A stretch of DNA of 64,000 nt from Hygrophila difformis (lineage: Eukaryota > Streptophyta > Magnoliopsida > Lamiales > Acanthaceae): assembly GCA_030278955.1 (NCBI GenBank), contig JAOANR010000003.1, positions 33,676,080 to 33,740,079 of the forward strand, given 5' to 3'. The position numbers and the translations under genes were made by a program. Positions 41,799 through 58,898 of this stretch are shown piece after piece. Numbering within the stretch: the first letter of the stretch is position 1; the number at the start of each line of letters is the position of its first letter. The notes beneath the pieces are model-generated. The model was not told the origin of the DNA. It was given only the letters and a program-made list of their open reading frames with translations, and searched no databases.

Positions 41799-43803
41799 TG
41801 ATGGGTGATTTCCACTACTCATATTTTACCACAAGCGGATGGTTGTCATCAAGTAATAAAAATCGGTGAATACCGGGTCGAACCCAAGGGAATTCAGAAT
41901 ATTAATTCATTCTGGAGAAACCTTAGTCATTTTAAGTTCATTAATAATATATATTATATTTTGAAAAGAGTTTGTTTAATTCTAATGGTGATTAAATTAA
42001 AAACAGTGACATTAAATTTAAAATAAAGCAAGTTAAAAATTTAAAATAATAAAAATGAAGATAAGATATATGCTTGTAATGATTTAGAACATGCCATCTT
42101 TATATAAAAGTGAAATTGCATAATGATTTAGCATTTCCCAATGTCTAAAAAGATCAATTTCAACAGAATTAATAATTTTATAAAGATTAAAAATATGACA
42201 ATTTCCTAATTTTCATAATTTGTAAAAACAGACTTCATGGAAGCAAATTAAATTATCTAACATTCTGCAATAATCAGTCTAGGCATAAATTTGAGTCTTT
42301 CCCAAGTATACAAATTTTCCTATAGTGATCATACGACACATTTCATTTCCCAAATCAGCGTGTACATGCCAGAATCTATTTTAATATGATTTATTCCCAA
42401 GACCGGTACTAAAATCTAATTTCCACTTTTTATCTCCCGATTTAGCAAAGCAGAAATCAAACAGATTAGATTCTAACATTTAATTATGCAGAATAGTGTA
42501 AATAATCTAATAAACATGGTAAAATATTGATAAAACATGGTAATGTGGATTTTAATACTAAATTTAGAATGTGAACAGATTAATATTATGCCAGATTAAA
42601 CTTAAACAGATTAATACAGATTGATCGCTCATATCAGATTAGCAGATTAAAAATGCAGATTTCAGAATTTTTGCCAAAACATAATCATCGATCAATTGCA
42701 GGCATCCAATACATAATCCTAATTCAAATTCTAACAGTTCTTGCAGATTAATCCAGATTAAAACATATAAACATCGACATTTATTATACTTCCATAAAAC
42801 ATAAATTCGTACTTCAAAAGTGATTCTGAACTCCCGTTCTAGAATACTTTTAACACGAATAACATAGAAATCCGTTTACAAACATGAAAACTGTAGGAAA
42901 TTATGTTTAAAAGCAAATCCTAAACATTACAAAGCGAGAAAAAGAAAAACAACACCTAGAATGCGAAGAACACAGTCAGAGAAGACGCTCTGATCACTTC
43001 CTCCGGCATGGTTCGGTGTTATCGCCTCTTCTCCAAAGTTGCAGAGCGTTTCCAGAGAGTTTTTGATGATAAAATGAGTCTGGATTCAGTCTGGAATGAA
43101 GAGAATGACGAAAAACGGGCTTTAAAACCGTGTTCGGGAGATTAGAAAACCTCCAAACCGCTACTGTGGCGCATAAAATGGCGCTCGGAAGAGGTTTTCG
43201 GCGTCACCAAGAAGCTGCGGCGCATACGAAGATTTTCCAAATTTTCGAGTGTGGCGCATTTTGTGGCGCTGAAAGGCACTTTTATGCGCCGCCAAGAAGG
43301 TGCGGTGCATTCTGACAATTTCCTAAAATTTACCCTGCGGCGCAAAAAGTGGCGCTGAAAGGTGTTTTTATGCGCCACCATGCTTATGCGGCGCATCCTG
43401 AAGCTTTTTTCCATCCGAAATTCTCCTAAGTGTCGAGGTGGTGCATAATGTGGCGCTCGAACATGATTTTAGGCGCCGCCAGGCCTATGTGGCGCATTCT
43501 GGAGCTTTCTCAGTGTTGAAGATTCCGAATTTTGCATCCTTTGACCTCCGAACATCTTCTTTCTTCATTTTAAATGCCTGAAACAACATTGCCATGCATT
43601 AGGTTTGCCAAAAGTCTTATTAAAAACACATAAAAACATGATAAATTTAACCTAAATAAGCCAAATCTAACCAAGATCACTTGAAAAATAAAAACACATA
43701 AAATACACCTAAAAGTGCAATGAATTAAGGTAAAATGCACTCATTTTGGACATATTGTGGTACAATTCAAGCTTGTATAAGTGTGGTTTCACAGGGTGCA
43801 TCA
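41799..43803 (-). mobile_element. 3' LTR of element D (2005 bp)
   Basis: Matches 47911-49918 almost base for base. Contains the GGCGC-rich tandem block at about 43160-43505. Short ORFs seen here recur at the same place in the other LTR and are explained by that repetition. Confidence 0.92.
43160..43505 (-). repeat. GGCGC-rich tandem block in element D LTR (repeated at 49275-49620)
   Basis: About four diverged units of 80-100 bp, each with a gtggcgcat-x-tggcgct pair and a gcgcc(g/a)cca element, in an otherwise AT-rich LTR. The alternating ggcgc and gcgcc words can pair, so the transcript could form a series of GC-rich hairpins. Confidence 0.75.
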
Positions 43804-46304
43804 ACATCCTCACACTTAAATATTGCTCGTCCCTTGAGCAATGAAGCCAATTAACACATCAACATGCCAATCAAGATAATAAAGATGAAGTCATTACAGT
43901 TATGCCAAATCATAGATTTCAACAACGCAATGAGCTAAAGAGATTCAAAAGTTTAATGTGCTAGAACAAGGTAAATTGTCATGCATCAGCTATCAAAACC
44001 AGGTGTCCAAAGCACTTACAGTACAAAAAGCAGATTAATCACACATAGCACTCAAAATGGGAGAGTGAATAATGTAAATATGCTTTTCTATTCCCGTCTT
44101 CAAATATGCTCAATTAATGACTCGGTTTCACAATTATTCTAGACACTTTGGCTGAGTTGTAGACGGTTGAATTCCAAAAGCTACTCATGTCTAAGAATAC
44201 GTGCCAGTCATATAGCCAAGAGTTTATAAATATTCTGTTTAATACCCCTTTATTTCAGATTTTTTTTTTTGCTCTTGCATTTTTTTTCATTTATTTTTGC
44301 AAGATTTAATCTAATGTTTTTTTTTTAAAATATATAGGGGTTTTACTCTGACTTTATTGTAATTAAGCATTTAAGGAGACATGGAACGAGCATATTCATA
44401 TATAAATAATGATAACTCTCCACATAACCAGTAAACCAGTCTAATTAATCAAAAAGCTTTCTGCAGAGTAAATAGAATTGTCACCAAAATTCGAACAACT
44501 AGCATGACAATTTAACAAAGTCTAGGACTTTAAACTAAGAATCATGATGCTCATTAAGTTGTAAAATCGGATCTAAGCAGAACAATTAGACTTATTCGGA
44601 TTTTCTTAAGATTGGCTATGATGTGGTAATTCAAATAATAGCACACTGTGAAAACACAATTTAATCTAAAATATTCAACATATCCAACCTAAAGCATTTA
44701 CCATATTTTGTTCTAAAGCATAGGGAAATATTAAAAACATAACTAAGCTCTTACAAATTTATTCCATTCAAATCAGTAAACATAAAACATGAAAAGATCA
44801 CACCTGGAATGTTTAGGACTCTGAATTTCACTTCATCATCACGGCTGTCATCTTGCTCCTATGTTGGCATATCCTGCTTCTAATATGTATATATATAACA
44901 ATTACTCAAGAAAATATGATTGTTAGTGCATATGGGAATTCCAAAGTAATCAGAATCATAAAACACCATCCATAACTCAAATTATAACATTTTAACAACA
45001 ATTTCCAGCAACTTTAAGAAGTATGAACATATTTGATCGATAATAAATTTCAGAATTCACCAAAAGCAAAACATCATAAGTTCTAGAGCAGAATTTACAG
45101 CAAAATGCCAACAGCTCTAGCAAAATATAGCCTCATGCTTTATGATAACTCAACCCTGTATGATGTATTAAATAAATGGTTTATACATTGAATAACTAAA
45201 TGGACCTGTTGGTGAAGAATTTCGGGAATGTGATCATAATAGAAACTCCTCCATCCTCACACTTAAACTGAACTACCAGTTCAGTTTAAGTGCATAATGG
45301 AAGATTTAAAATATGGGATTAAAACTTTTTAATTTCTAAAATAAGACTATATCATGCATTTAAAAAGTTAGACTGAATTAGATCATACCTTTTAAATAGA
45401 TAAAATTTCCAGCTTTTTTAATATGATCTATACATCATAATTTATTGATTTTAATGCATGCATTGTGTAAAATCATAAAGATTCGACACTTCAACAACAT
45501 TAATCCCGCTTCTTCATCAATTATCATGGTTATTTACTTTCCTGTTATCAAATCAACAGCTCACAACATTCCAGTTTAACATGATTCAAGTAAGAGCTAT
45601 TTTATTAGAATTAAAAACATGCATAAACATAACTTAAACATAAATATAAAGTTAACCACATGCTCACCATATTCAATACAAATAAAACACCTAAGTAGTG
45701 CATAGCAGAGCAAACCAATATTCATAGCAAGAACATCCAACCAAGTAACAAAGGTATTTCTTATACATTATTTGTGGAACCTGGTTACACAAAAACTTCG
45801 GGTTAGTGTTAAATATATGCATTGCTCTCCATCCTCACACTTAAGTTTAAACCAAAAGTTTAACTTAAGTGCAATATATAAAGCAAACATATATCAACCT
45901 AGAATGTGGGATTAATTTTATCCCACATTCTATATAACCCAAAATTTAATTAACAACACAAATACTAACAATAACACATACCAAATCACAAAATTGGACG
46001 AATTATTGAACTAGGATAGATATTGTTACCCCCAAATTGAAGCTTTGAAGCACTTTAACAAAAAATCCCCAAATTTGAGAAGCTAGGGTTCTTGAGCCTC
46101 AATTTCAGCTTCAATTATCGAGTACATTTCAGCTTCTACTTTCACCACATAACATGCACTACTTAATTATTAAATTAGAAATATGGTGGGGCATATTTTA
46201 TTAACAAAATTAAAGACCTAAACAATTAAGCATAACGTGACATCAAATGAAAATAAAAATATGCATAAACCATAAATATGATAATAAAGACAAACAAAAA
46301 CAGA

Positions 46305-46342
46305 TTATTATTATTTTATTTTTATTATTATTTTTATTTTTA

Positions 46343-46376
<34 letters not shown>

Positions 46377-46380
46377 TTTT
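46305..46380. repeat. (TTA)n microsatellite
   Basis: Interrupted TTATTT/TTA run in the interior of element D. Confidence 0.9.
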
Positions 46381-46475
46381 GAACTGTGGTGGACAAGAAA
46401 TTGAGGATGATGACTGCGGTTGTGAGATTCAATAGAGAGGGGACTGTGAAAGATAGAACAGGAGGGAGATGACTA

Positions 46476-46480
46476 TTTTA

Positions 46481-46538
<58 letters not shown>

Positions 46539-46540
46539 TA
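46476..46540. repeat. (TTA)n microsatellite
   Basis: Long, nearly pure TTA run, 95 bp after the previous one. Confidence 0.92.
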
Positions 46541-47887
46541 TTTTTACGGTTTACATTAAATGGGTAGGTTTTTAAGCCCAATTAGAAGATCTATGATTAA
46601 ATTTGAGCTAATTGGAGATGAATTAGAATGAACTTTTGTAAAAATTCAAGTTTGGCACAAACCCAACAATTCCATTTAATAATACATGTGGTGCTCAAAC
46701 AAGTTTTTACGCATTATTAGTATGAAAGAAACCCAAAATGCCTTGTTTGTGCTACTTTCGGTGCTTAACTGAGTTTTTGAAAACCATTTACGAAGAGTGG
46801 CATCTAAAACTCAGTATTTGTACAGACTTTGTAGCAAAAATACATTGCGTGATTTGTTTAAATGAAACATAATATTGCATCCATATTCCTATTCATCTGT
46901 TTAGTAAAACTACCCTAATTAGTTCTAATCGTCCCCTATAAATATCTATGAAATTCTGCTCGTTTTCGTCAACCCCTCTATCAATTTATTTCAGCCTTTC
47001 TCCTATTCTACTTAAATCACCACAAAAGTCTTTCAGTTATTGATCACTCCAATTCTTATTTCGTCTCAGTTCAATTGCATAAGAATCATTTCAAATTACA
47101 TATAATGAAAATCATGCAAGAACCATTTTTATATATTTTTTTTTTGCTTTTAGTTGTAAGTAAAACATATAAACTAAAATAAAAGAAAATCAAACATATT
47201 AAGCAAAAGACATAAATAACTATTACTAAGCATGCAACGACAGTATGTGAATTCCATTTCCTAATTAGCATTCAAAGACAAATGCATCATTTTCTAAATT
47301 AAAGCTCAAAATGGTGGGTGCACTTCCATGATCATGTCATTCATGAGTTATAAGGTCAAATTCCACATCTTTATACAACAGTTTAAATAAAGGCAATGCA
47401 ATCATAGGAAAATTATTGATAAACATTCTAAAATATTCAGCATTTCCTTTAAAAAAAAAACTCAGTAAAGTTGTAATGTTGTCAAGATGTGGAATTTAAT
47501 CTCAAACTTTAGCTCTAGCATCCGTTCTCAACACTTGATTTAATGCAATTAATTAAAAGTCATCTAATTTATTAAGAAATACGTACCTCAAGTGTATTGG
47601 TAATACTTTTAAATAACGTGTAGGTGGCTTTTCAATCGAAGCTTGCCATTTGAAATCCTCAATTATATATGCTGCATGCACCTCGCCGCCATCCTCACAC
47701 TTTTCTCTTGCAAATCTTTCTCTTTGTTTGATGAGAACTCAATATTCTTTCGTCTTTCACGATCACACATTGATTTAACATGATGGCCTTGCACGACATA
47801 GAATAGCAAAAAGTTATAACAATATTTAAAAGGTAGAAATAACATAAATATTTTCAAATTTAAAACAACATAATTTTCACAATAATT

Positions 47888-47904
47888 CCCCGGCAACGGC
47901 GCCA
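47888..47904 (-). promoter_or_regulatory. Primer-binding site of element D (tRNA-Asp)
   Basis: On the minus strand, TGGCGCCGTTGCCGGGG lies 6 bases from the 5' LTR. It is identical to the intact copies in the Athila element at 5407 and 5786. Confidence 0.9.
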
Positions 47905-47910
47905 AAAACT

Positions 47911-49918
47911 TGATGGGTGATTTTCACTACTCATATTTTACCACAAGCGGATGGTTGTCATCAAGTAATAAAAACCGGTGAATACCGGGTCGAACCCAAG
48001 GGAATTCAGAATATTAATTCATTCTGGAGAAAACTAAGTCATTTTAAGTTCATTAATAATATATATTATATTTTGAAAAGAGTTTGTTTAATTCTAATGG
48101 TGATTAAATTAAAAACAGTGACATTAAATTTAAAATAAAGCAAGTTAAAAATTTAAAATAATAAAAATAAAGATAAGATATATGCTTGTAATGATTTAGA
48201 ACATGCCATCTTTATATAAAAGTGAAATTGCATAATGATTTAGCATTTCCCAATGTCTAAAAAGATCAATTTCAACAGAATTAATAATTTTATAAAGATT
48301 AAAAATATGACAATTTCCTAATTTTCATAATTTGTAAAAACAGACTACTTCATGGAAGCAAATTAAATTATCTAACATTCTGCAATGATCAGTCTAGGCA
48401 TAAATTTGAGTCTTTCCCAAGCATACAAATTTTCCTATAGTGATCATACGACACATTTCATTTCCCAAATCAGCGTGTACATGCCAGAATCTATTTTAAT
48501 ATGATTTATTCCCAAGACCGGTACTAAAATCTAATTTCCACTTTTTATCTCCCGATTTAGCAAAGCAGAAATCAAACAGATTAGATTCTAACATTTAATT
48601 ATGCAGAATAGTGTAAATAATCTAATAAACATGGTAAAATATTGATAAAACATGGTAATGTGGATTTTAATACTAAATTTAGAATGTGAACAGATTAATA
48701 TTATGCCAGATTAAACTTAAACAGATTAATACAGATTGATCGCTCATATCAGATTAGTAGATTAAAAATGCAGATTTCAGAATTTTTGCCAAAACATAAT
48801 CATCGATCAATTGCATGCATCCAATACATAATCCTAATTCAAATTCTAACAGTTCTTGCAGATTAATCCAGATTAAACATATAAATATCGACATTTATTA
48901 TACTTCCATAAAACATAAATTCGTACTTCAAAAGTGATTCTGAACTCCCGTTCTAGAATACTTTTAACACGAATAACATAGAAATCCGTTTACAAACATG
49001 AAAACAGTAGGAAATTATGTTTAAAAGCAAATCCTAAACATTACAAAGCGAGAAAAAGAAAAACAACACCTAGAATGCAAAGAACACAGTCAGAGAAGAC
49101 GCTCTGATCACTTCCTCCGGCATGGTTCGGTGTTATCGCTTTCTTCTCCAAAGTTGCAGAGCGTTTCCAGAGAGTTTTTGATGATTAAATGAGTCTGGAT
49201 TCAGTCTGGAATGAAGACAATGACGAAAAACGGGCTTTAAAACCGTGTTCGGGAGGTTAGAAAACCTCCAAACCGCGACTGTGGCGCATAAAATGGCGCT
49301 CGGAAGAGGTTTTCGGCGCCACCAAGAAGCTGCGGCGCATACGAAGATTTTCCAAATTTTTGAGTGTGGCGCATTTTGTGGCGCTGAAAGGCACTTTTAT
49401 GCGCCGCCAAGAAGGTGCAGTGCATTCTGACAATTTCCTAAAATTTACCCTGCGGCGCAAAAAGTGGCGCTGAAAGGTGTTTTTATGCGCCACCATGCTT
49501 ATGCGGCGCATCCTGAAGCTTTTTTCCATCCGAAATTTTCCTAAGTGTCGAGGTGGCGCATAATGTGGCGCTCGAGCATGATTTTAGGCGCCGCCAGGCC
49601 TATGTGGCGCATTCTGGAGCTTTCTCAGTGTTGAAGATTCCGAATTTTGCATCCTTTGACCTCCGAACATCTTCTTTCTTCATTTTAAATGCCTGAAACA
49701 ACATTGCCATGCATTAGGTTTGCCAAAAGTCTTATTAAAAACACATAAAAACATGATAAATTTAACCTAAATAAGCCAAATCTAACCATGATCACTTGAA
49801 AAATAAAAACACATGAAATACACCTAAAAGTGCAATGAATTAAGGTAAAATGCACTCATTTTGAACATATTGTGGTACAATTCAAGCTTGTATAAGTGTG
49901 GTTTCACAGGGTGCATCA
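47911..49918 (-). mobile_element. 5' LTR of element D (2008 bp)
   Basis: Partner of 41799-43803, next to the primer site. Same GGCGC block at about 49275-49620. Confidence 0.92.
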
Positions 49919-49923
49919 TCCAT

Positions 49924-50576
49924 CAAAATACACTGGAAGAAAGCTAGTGAATCCATCCCCAATTCACAAGACACACAAGACTCAGACGCAACACAATTTA
50001 CCAAACAAATTACTAATACAGTTCATCACAATACACTAGGGAAAAGCTAACCAATTCATGAGAATTCACAGGAACCAACAGAAACCAGGCATAATTCGTA
50101 TTTGAAGAAATTAACCTTTTACTTAAAAGATTCAAAGCTGGGTGAACTAATCGGCACCAAAAATCAACATTTTTTCCCAACTTCTCAGCAAAGACCTCCG
50201 GAAAGGGCCTCCACTTGCTGCAGGCCCAAAATACATATTCACCTACAACACATGGCAACACTCAGTGAATCAAGCAACCCAGAAATGAAAAACAACCATT
50301 AAGAAGTACTGCTAGACCTACTTTAACAACTAAAGATTGATATGCAATGAAAAAGCATACGCATACCTATTCTACTATATGACTATGAGTTACTAGTATC
50401 CAACACTAGTATTCAATTACTATATTCCAGATGAAATAGTCGTCATGGTAGGCTTACATCCGTATAGCCTCTCTATTAAGACAACATTAGAATAATTTGC
50501 AAAGTTTTGGTGGGGAGATGAAAATTGCTCACAACAAATTTTGTAAAATGAATTCTTGATTGCTCTTTGATTCTAG
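49924..50576. other. Host spacer with ~100-bp duplication; no certain gene
   Basis: catcaaaatacactggaag (49920) and catcacaatacactaggga (50022) start two diverged copies of a unit of about 100 bp. On the minus strand a possible exon starts at about 50243 after gtgttgtAG and reads VNMYFGPAASGGPF; I do not recognise it. Confidence 0.4.
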
Positions 50577-50711
50577 ATGGTCAAGGAACGCTTATCAATG
50601 CAAGATTGCCAAGAGAAGGGATGGCTTCTTGATGGATATCCTAGGAGCGTATCCCAAGCTACTGGCCTCAAGAAATTTGGATTTGATCCAGATATCTTTA
50701 TTATTCTTGAC
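50577..50711 (+). pseudogene. Adenylate kinase (chloroplast AK5-like) single exon
   Basis: Exactly 45 codons between a good acceptor (gattctAG) and donor (GAC|GTAAGT). It includes the AMP-binding motif DGYPRS and ends in PDIFIILD. This is the middle of the nucleotide kinase fold, which interconverts AMP, ATP and ADP. No stop or frameshift, but no other adenylate-kinase exon was found on either side, and H+-ATPase fragments follow 0.6 kb downstream on the same strand. It is a stranded exon, alone unable to give an enzyme. Confidence 0.8.
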
Positions 50712-51345
50712 GTAAGTAACTGCTGTTGATCTTGGTACTGAATGATCATCTGGTAACTCTTGATTGAATGATAATTTGTTCTTGCCAATGTTCTAGCATG
50801 CTGGTTCTGTATAAATGATTGGCTTTTCCTGTTATATATTCAGTCATTTGAGAGCATAAAGTTGTAAATTGTAGTATGCCATGTATTATTGTAATTCCTT
50901 CTTCCCACTTCTGTTTTCGTATTTATTAATTGAACTTCCTTTTTCTGTAATTTTTATCTTATACGAGAAACGTAATGAAAATTGAAGTTCCCAGTTTTCT
51001 TAATCTTATTTGTGCACGAGTTTCTCATTTATTTGCAAAAGAAGTGAGTATAATTTATCTCTGAATCTACAATTGCCATATTCTCTGCATTTAAATCACC
51101 CAACTGTATCCATCTGTATTTGATAAGAATTTCCATTTTAGGGTGCAATAGACACAACCATAATAGAAACCAAATCAAAGTGACTACTCCAGATGATCGA
51201 GAGCCCTTGATCAAGCTGTACGTGGAAAATCTGGCTGATCCTGCAATGCGACTGGTCTATGGGATGATGATACTTTGCGGCGAAGTTATAGCGCTCTTGG
51301 TTTTCAACGTTGTTGCATGATTTAATTGCATAATTTGATGAACAG

Positions 51346-55367
<4,022 letters not shown>

Positions 55368-55465
55368 TTTCCACTCAGAATTGGTGTCCAAAAAGATCTG
55401 GGCAATATCTGGAAGACTCAATGCACCCAATATTGCATCAACCACACAATGCAACAGTACATCAC
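55368..55465 (-). pseudogene. IspF (MECDP synthase) single exon
   Basis: On the minus strand, acceptor ttctAG at 55466-55467 opens (G)DVLLHCVVDAILGALSLP, then DIAQIFLDTNSEWK. This is exon 2 of plastid 2-C-methyl-D-erythritol 2,4-cyclodiphosphate synthase of the MEP isoprenoid pathway. It includes the zinc-ligand His of VLLHCVVDA. After EWK the sequence no longer follows the family (normally KGA then SSVFIKEA). Neither the first exon (GHGFDLH) nor the last was found nearby. Pro to Leu in the FPD motif (QIFLD) also argues for decay. A stranded fragment. Confidence 0.75.
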
Positions 55466-55467
55466 CT

Positions 55468-56352
55468 AGAAATAGCAAAACTGAGTGACACAGTTTTAAA
55501 TCTATGGATAGATATGCATATTGAAGAACAATAGAACATATCATATGGACTTGCTTAAAATTTTGACATGGATACAACACATAAATTCGGAATTTCATGC
55601 TGCATAACTCGAGATAGCATTAAATACCCAAAGTTTCATTTCAACAGTTCCAACACTCAGTTATCTCCTACATAAGCATCAATTTTTATTAGCTTATCAT
55701 ATTGTGTTAATACAAGGATACATAAATAATAGTTTCGTACACATGGCGTGCAGTTTCAATTTCACAATATAAATGATCTTCAAAAGAAATGAAATAGTAA
55801 AAGCTACAACCAAGATCATATGCATAGAGAGAAAACTAAAAACAAGAATGTCCTGACAATGACAATGAAAGAGAAGATTACAACTTCCAGTTCCACATAG
55901 CATTTTTCAGTTTTACCCAAGATTCATAAGCAAGCATAGCTTCCGCATGCTGCTGTATTTTGCAACAAAAAATGCAAACAAAGGAAACTACAAAGATAGA
56001 TTCAACAAAACAATACATTTAGTTGCCTGATCCATGCTTCTCCACAATCTATGAATCTCTCAAATTGAACAACCACTCAAATAAGCATGACAAGATAAAT
56101 AAATTCAAACGAGAGAGACCGTATTAAAAACTGAACAAAACATAACATAATCAGTAATCGAAAAACTTCCAAAATCCATAGACATTCAAATACTCCAAAC
56201 AACATTCAACCAAAAAAGATGAAAAAGAAAAACAAATCAAAAGAATAGATTTAGTAGAGATAGTGTTGTAAACAGTAAACAAAATTATGTTAAAGAAAAA
56301 TACCTGGAAACGGAGGGAAAAGAAGCAGAAGGAAAACAGGGGAGTATAGCCT
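55468..56352. other. No gene seen
   Basis: AT-rich spacer between the IspF exon and LTR C; no coding similarity recognised. Confidence 0.6.
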
Positions 56353-56357
56353 TCTAG

Positions 56358-58879
56358 TGTAACACCCCGGATTTGATTTCCCAGGCCAGGGCATTACCGC
56401 CACACTTTTCTAAACAAGACCCGAACCAAGTCGAGCATATCTAGAAAAAATGCTAAGGCTAAGTTGTATCAAATTTTAAAATACTTTAAAATCCATTCAA
56501 ATATGCCCGAATTTAAATCAGAGTATCACATGCATAACAATGATAAGTAGTGCAGAAGCAAAATAAGGCCAAACAGACGGCCAAAAACCAAATCCAAAGT
56601 TCCAAGTCCAAGACGGAATTTAAAATAAAAGTAAATGCGACAAGTTCTTTGTTTGAGAAATCCCATCCCGACGTGCCATGACTTACTCTGCGAAAAATAG
56701 AAAACAACAATTTATCAGTACAAACGGTACTGTGTAAGTTAATGTATAGCATAACAAAATTTAAAGTTTTTAGAAGAGTAACAAATAGATAGGAATTTAA
56801 TTTTTTTTTTTAAATAAGCGAGTGAAATAATTTACGGGAATTCTTACACTTTACCACATGCATAATTACCAATGTTTATTTTGATCGAGGACATCCAAAA
56901 ATTACCCGCTTGGGCGCTTATGTCCACCAGCCGCCGGTATCAACGATCCTGGGCCTAAGCCTTTTAAGATCAAATTACCCGCTTGGGCGCTTATGTCCAC
57001 AAGCCGACGGTATCAACAAATGTGAAAGCAGCGGACCCTATACAGACACACTCCAGAGCCCTAGATAACCCATACGGATACATCTAGGAGTATAGACTCA
57101 TACTAACACGCAACATAATTTCATTGGCGCCGTTTTGGCCACCAAAAAGAGGGGGCGGCCCAACGAGCTCACGCCAAGTGCACTTACCCTCCAAAGTTGG
57201 GCATCTAACTCGATCAAAACTTAAAAAGTTTCAAAATTCACATTTTAATCATTACAAAACATCATTACATTTCCAGAATTCATAATTTTCACAAATGAGT
57301 AGCAATTGACTCACAATTCATCAAAACGCACGAAACTAAATTTACCGATAAAAACCCCACTGTGGCAGTTTTCCAATTCGCACTAGGAAATGTAGTAAAA
57401 CATTTTAGAAATTTCTGAAAATTTTACAGGTGCTAGGAAACATCAAAATAAGCATTTTCCTTAGAAATAGGCTTTATCAAATTCGGACTCTAAATGGCCT
57501 AAAAAAAGCATTTCAGAAACTTCTCTTTCTAAGGGTGTAGGATTTGCTGTTCACTCGACCACAGTTCCTTTAAAAATTCATAACAATTCAAACTTGATCT
57601 AAAAATTCTGAAATTTTACATGGATAATCTAGACATGTAAAGGAACAACTTTCATGAAGAAACCAAACATTAAAAACGATCATAGATAGGAGTAATACGG
57701 ACAACAAAACTGACTACACCATGATACTAAAACTGTCATCAGAAAACTCAAAAATACCAGATGATTTTTTGACGCCTAAATCATGTCCAAAAATTATGAA
57801 AATTTACAGAGATCATATTCAAGATGTTAGGAACATTTTTTATTTAGAAACATTTTCCCAAAAACGAACGGATCTAGACGAAAAACGCTGAACAATAAAA
57901 ACTACACGGACGAAACCCTATAACACAGATTTGGCAAGGGATGGAAATCGAGTTGTATCTCAATGGATACTCCACCAAAACATCTAAAATTTGAAAGGCA
58001 CAACACTAACTTACTTGATAAGAGATTAGGATCGAAAACTCCTTTGGTGGTTGCCCCAAACTCGAGCAAGACAGCCCCCACGATCACTTCTTCAACCGAG
58101 TGACCCTATTTGAGAGACGTAGAAGAAATTTCCTAATGAGAGGGGAAAGAATCCGAGTTTAAGGACCACGAATTGAACTAGAAACCTTACCAACACTTGA
58201 GAGATGGATTAGGGTCCTTGAATTCGACCAACACTCCCTGGAAAAACCGAAGAACTCTCTCAAACTCTCCAACACTCAAGAGAAGGCAAATTTTCGGATT
58301 AGTTGTTTGGTGGAATGTTTAGGGCTGATTTGGGGTAGATTAAGGATGGAATGAAGTTCCAATGGGTGCCTTAATGTACCTGGAAAAGTCACAAGAGGTT
58401 TATTGTAGTCAAGCTCGGATTTTGGAGCCACCAACCTCCATTCAAACCCCCTACAACTAACAAGGTTCAACTTATCCACTCAAGTTCATGAATCCACCTT
58501 GTTCCCACTTAAAAGTGGAGTTACTACACTTAAAAACTGCCCAAAGCCTTCCCAATACGTTCATGAATGTCTTAGGAACGTATCCCAATCTATTGGAATC
58601 GTCCTCCTCGGAAAATGAGGTGAAAATTTCATGAAACGCGTAAGAACGTATCCCAATCGATTGGAATCCACATTTTTTTTAATAATATATTATGATTTTT
58701 AAATCTTAAAAATCATAATATGGATTATCCATGATTGTTGGATAATCCGATAACTCTCTTCGAGTTGCTATCGTTCGAAAATATTTAATTCCGCTCTCTC
58801 GGAATTATTTCGGTTGCGATAGTTAAATCAAATTCTTTAATTTTCGGATTAAACCGATGTTGATTTCTCGGGTATTACA
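56358..58879 (-). mobile_element. 3' LTR of element C (2522 bp)
   Basis: TGTAACACCCC...GGGTATTACA next to the element's polypurine tract. Predicted intron: donor AA|GTAAGTTAG at 58014, acceptor ttctatttttcgcAG at 56688 (1327 bp). In the minisatellite slot are two units with cccgcttgggcgcttatgtc (56904 and 56980). The outer flank is tctag; the partner LTR is missing, so no duplication can be checked. Confidence 0.88.
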
Positions 58880-58898
58880 GTCTACCCTCCTTAGAAAT

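Larger units (their letters stand above)
43804..47887 (-). other. Interior of element D: non-coding, with repeated PPT-like motifs and hairpins
   Basis: The motif catcctcacactt occurs four times: beside the 3' LTR (43806, where it acts as the PPT on the minus strand), at 45253, at 45831 and at 47690. At the second and third, the motif runs into a hairpin: 45260-45292 has a perfect 14-bp stem (CACTTAAACTGAAC / GTTCAGTTTAAGTG, loop of 5) and 45838-45871 a 14-bp stem with one bulge (CACTTAAGTTTAAAC). The rest is AT-rich with TTA microsatellites and no ORF worth calling. Confidence 0.75.
41799..49918 (-). mobile_element. Element D: non-autonomous LTR retrotransposon (8.12 kb)
   Basis: Two almost identical LTRs (41799-43803 and 47911-49918) with TGATG...CATCA ends, a perfect target duplication TCCAT (41794-41798 and 49919-49923), a tRNA-Asp primer site (minus TGGCGCCGTTGCCGGGG, 47888-47904) and a purine-rich tract against the 3' LTR. 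The 4.1-kb interior encodes no gag, protease, RT or integrase and has no long ORF. It must have used proteins of another element; the shared primer type makes an Athila-like helper plausible. The few differences between LTRs mark it as a young insertion. It fits the LARD class. Confidence 0.9.

Noticed and set aside
43130..43414. ORFs of 60-90 codons repeated at 49237-49529
   Set aside because: Translations of the GGCGC block in the two LTRs of D, open on both strands because of composition.
46247..46435. ORF in D interior
   Set aside because: Translation of TTA microsatellite.
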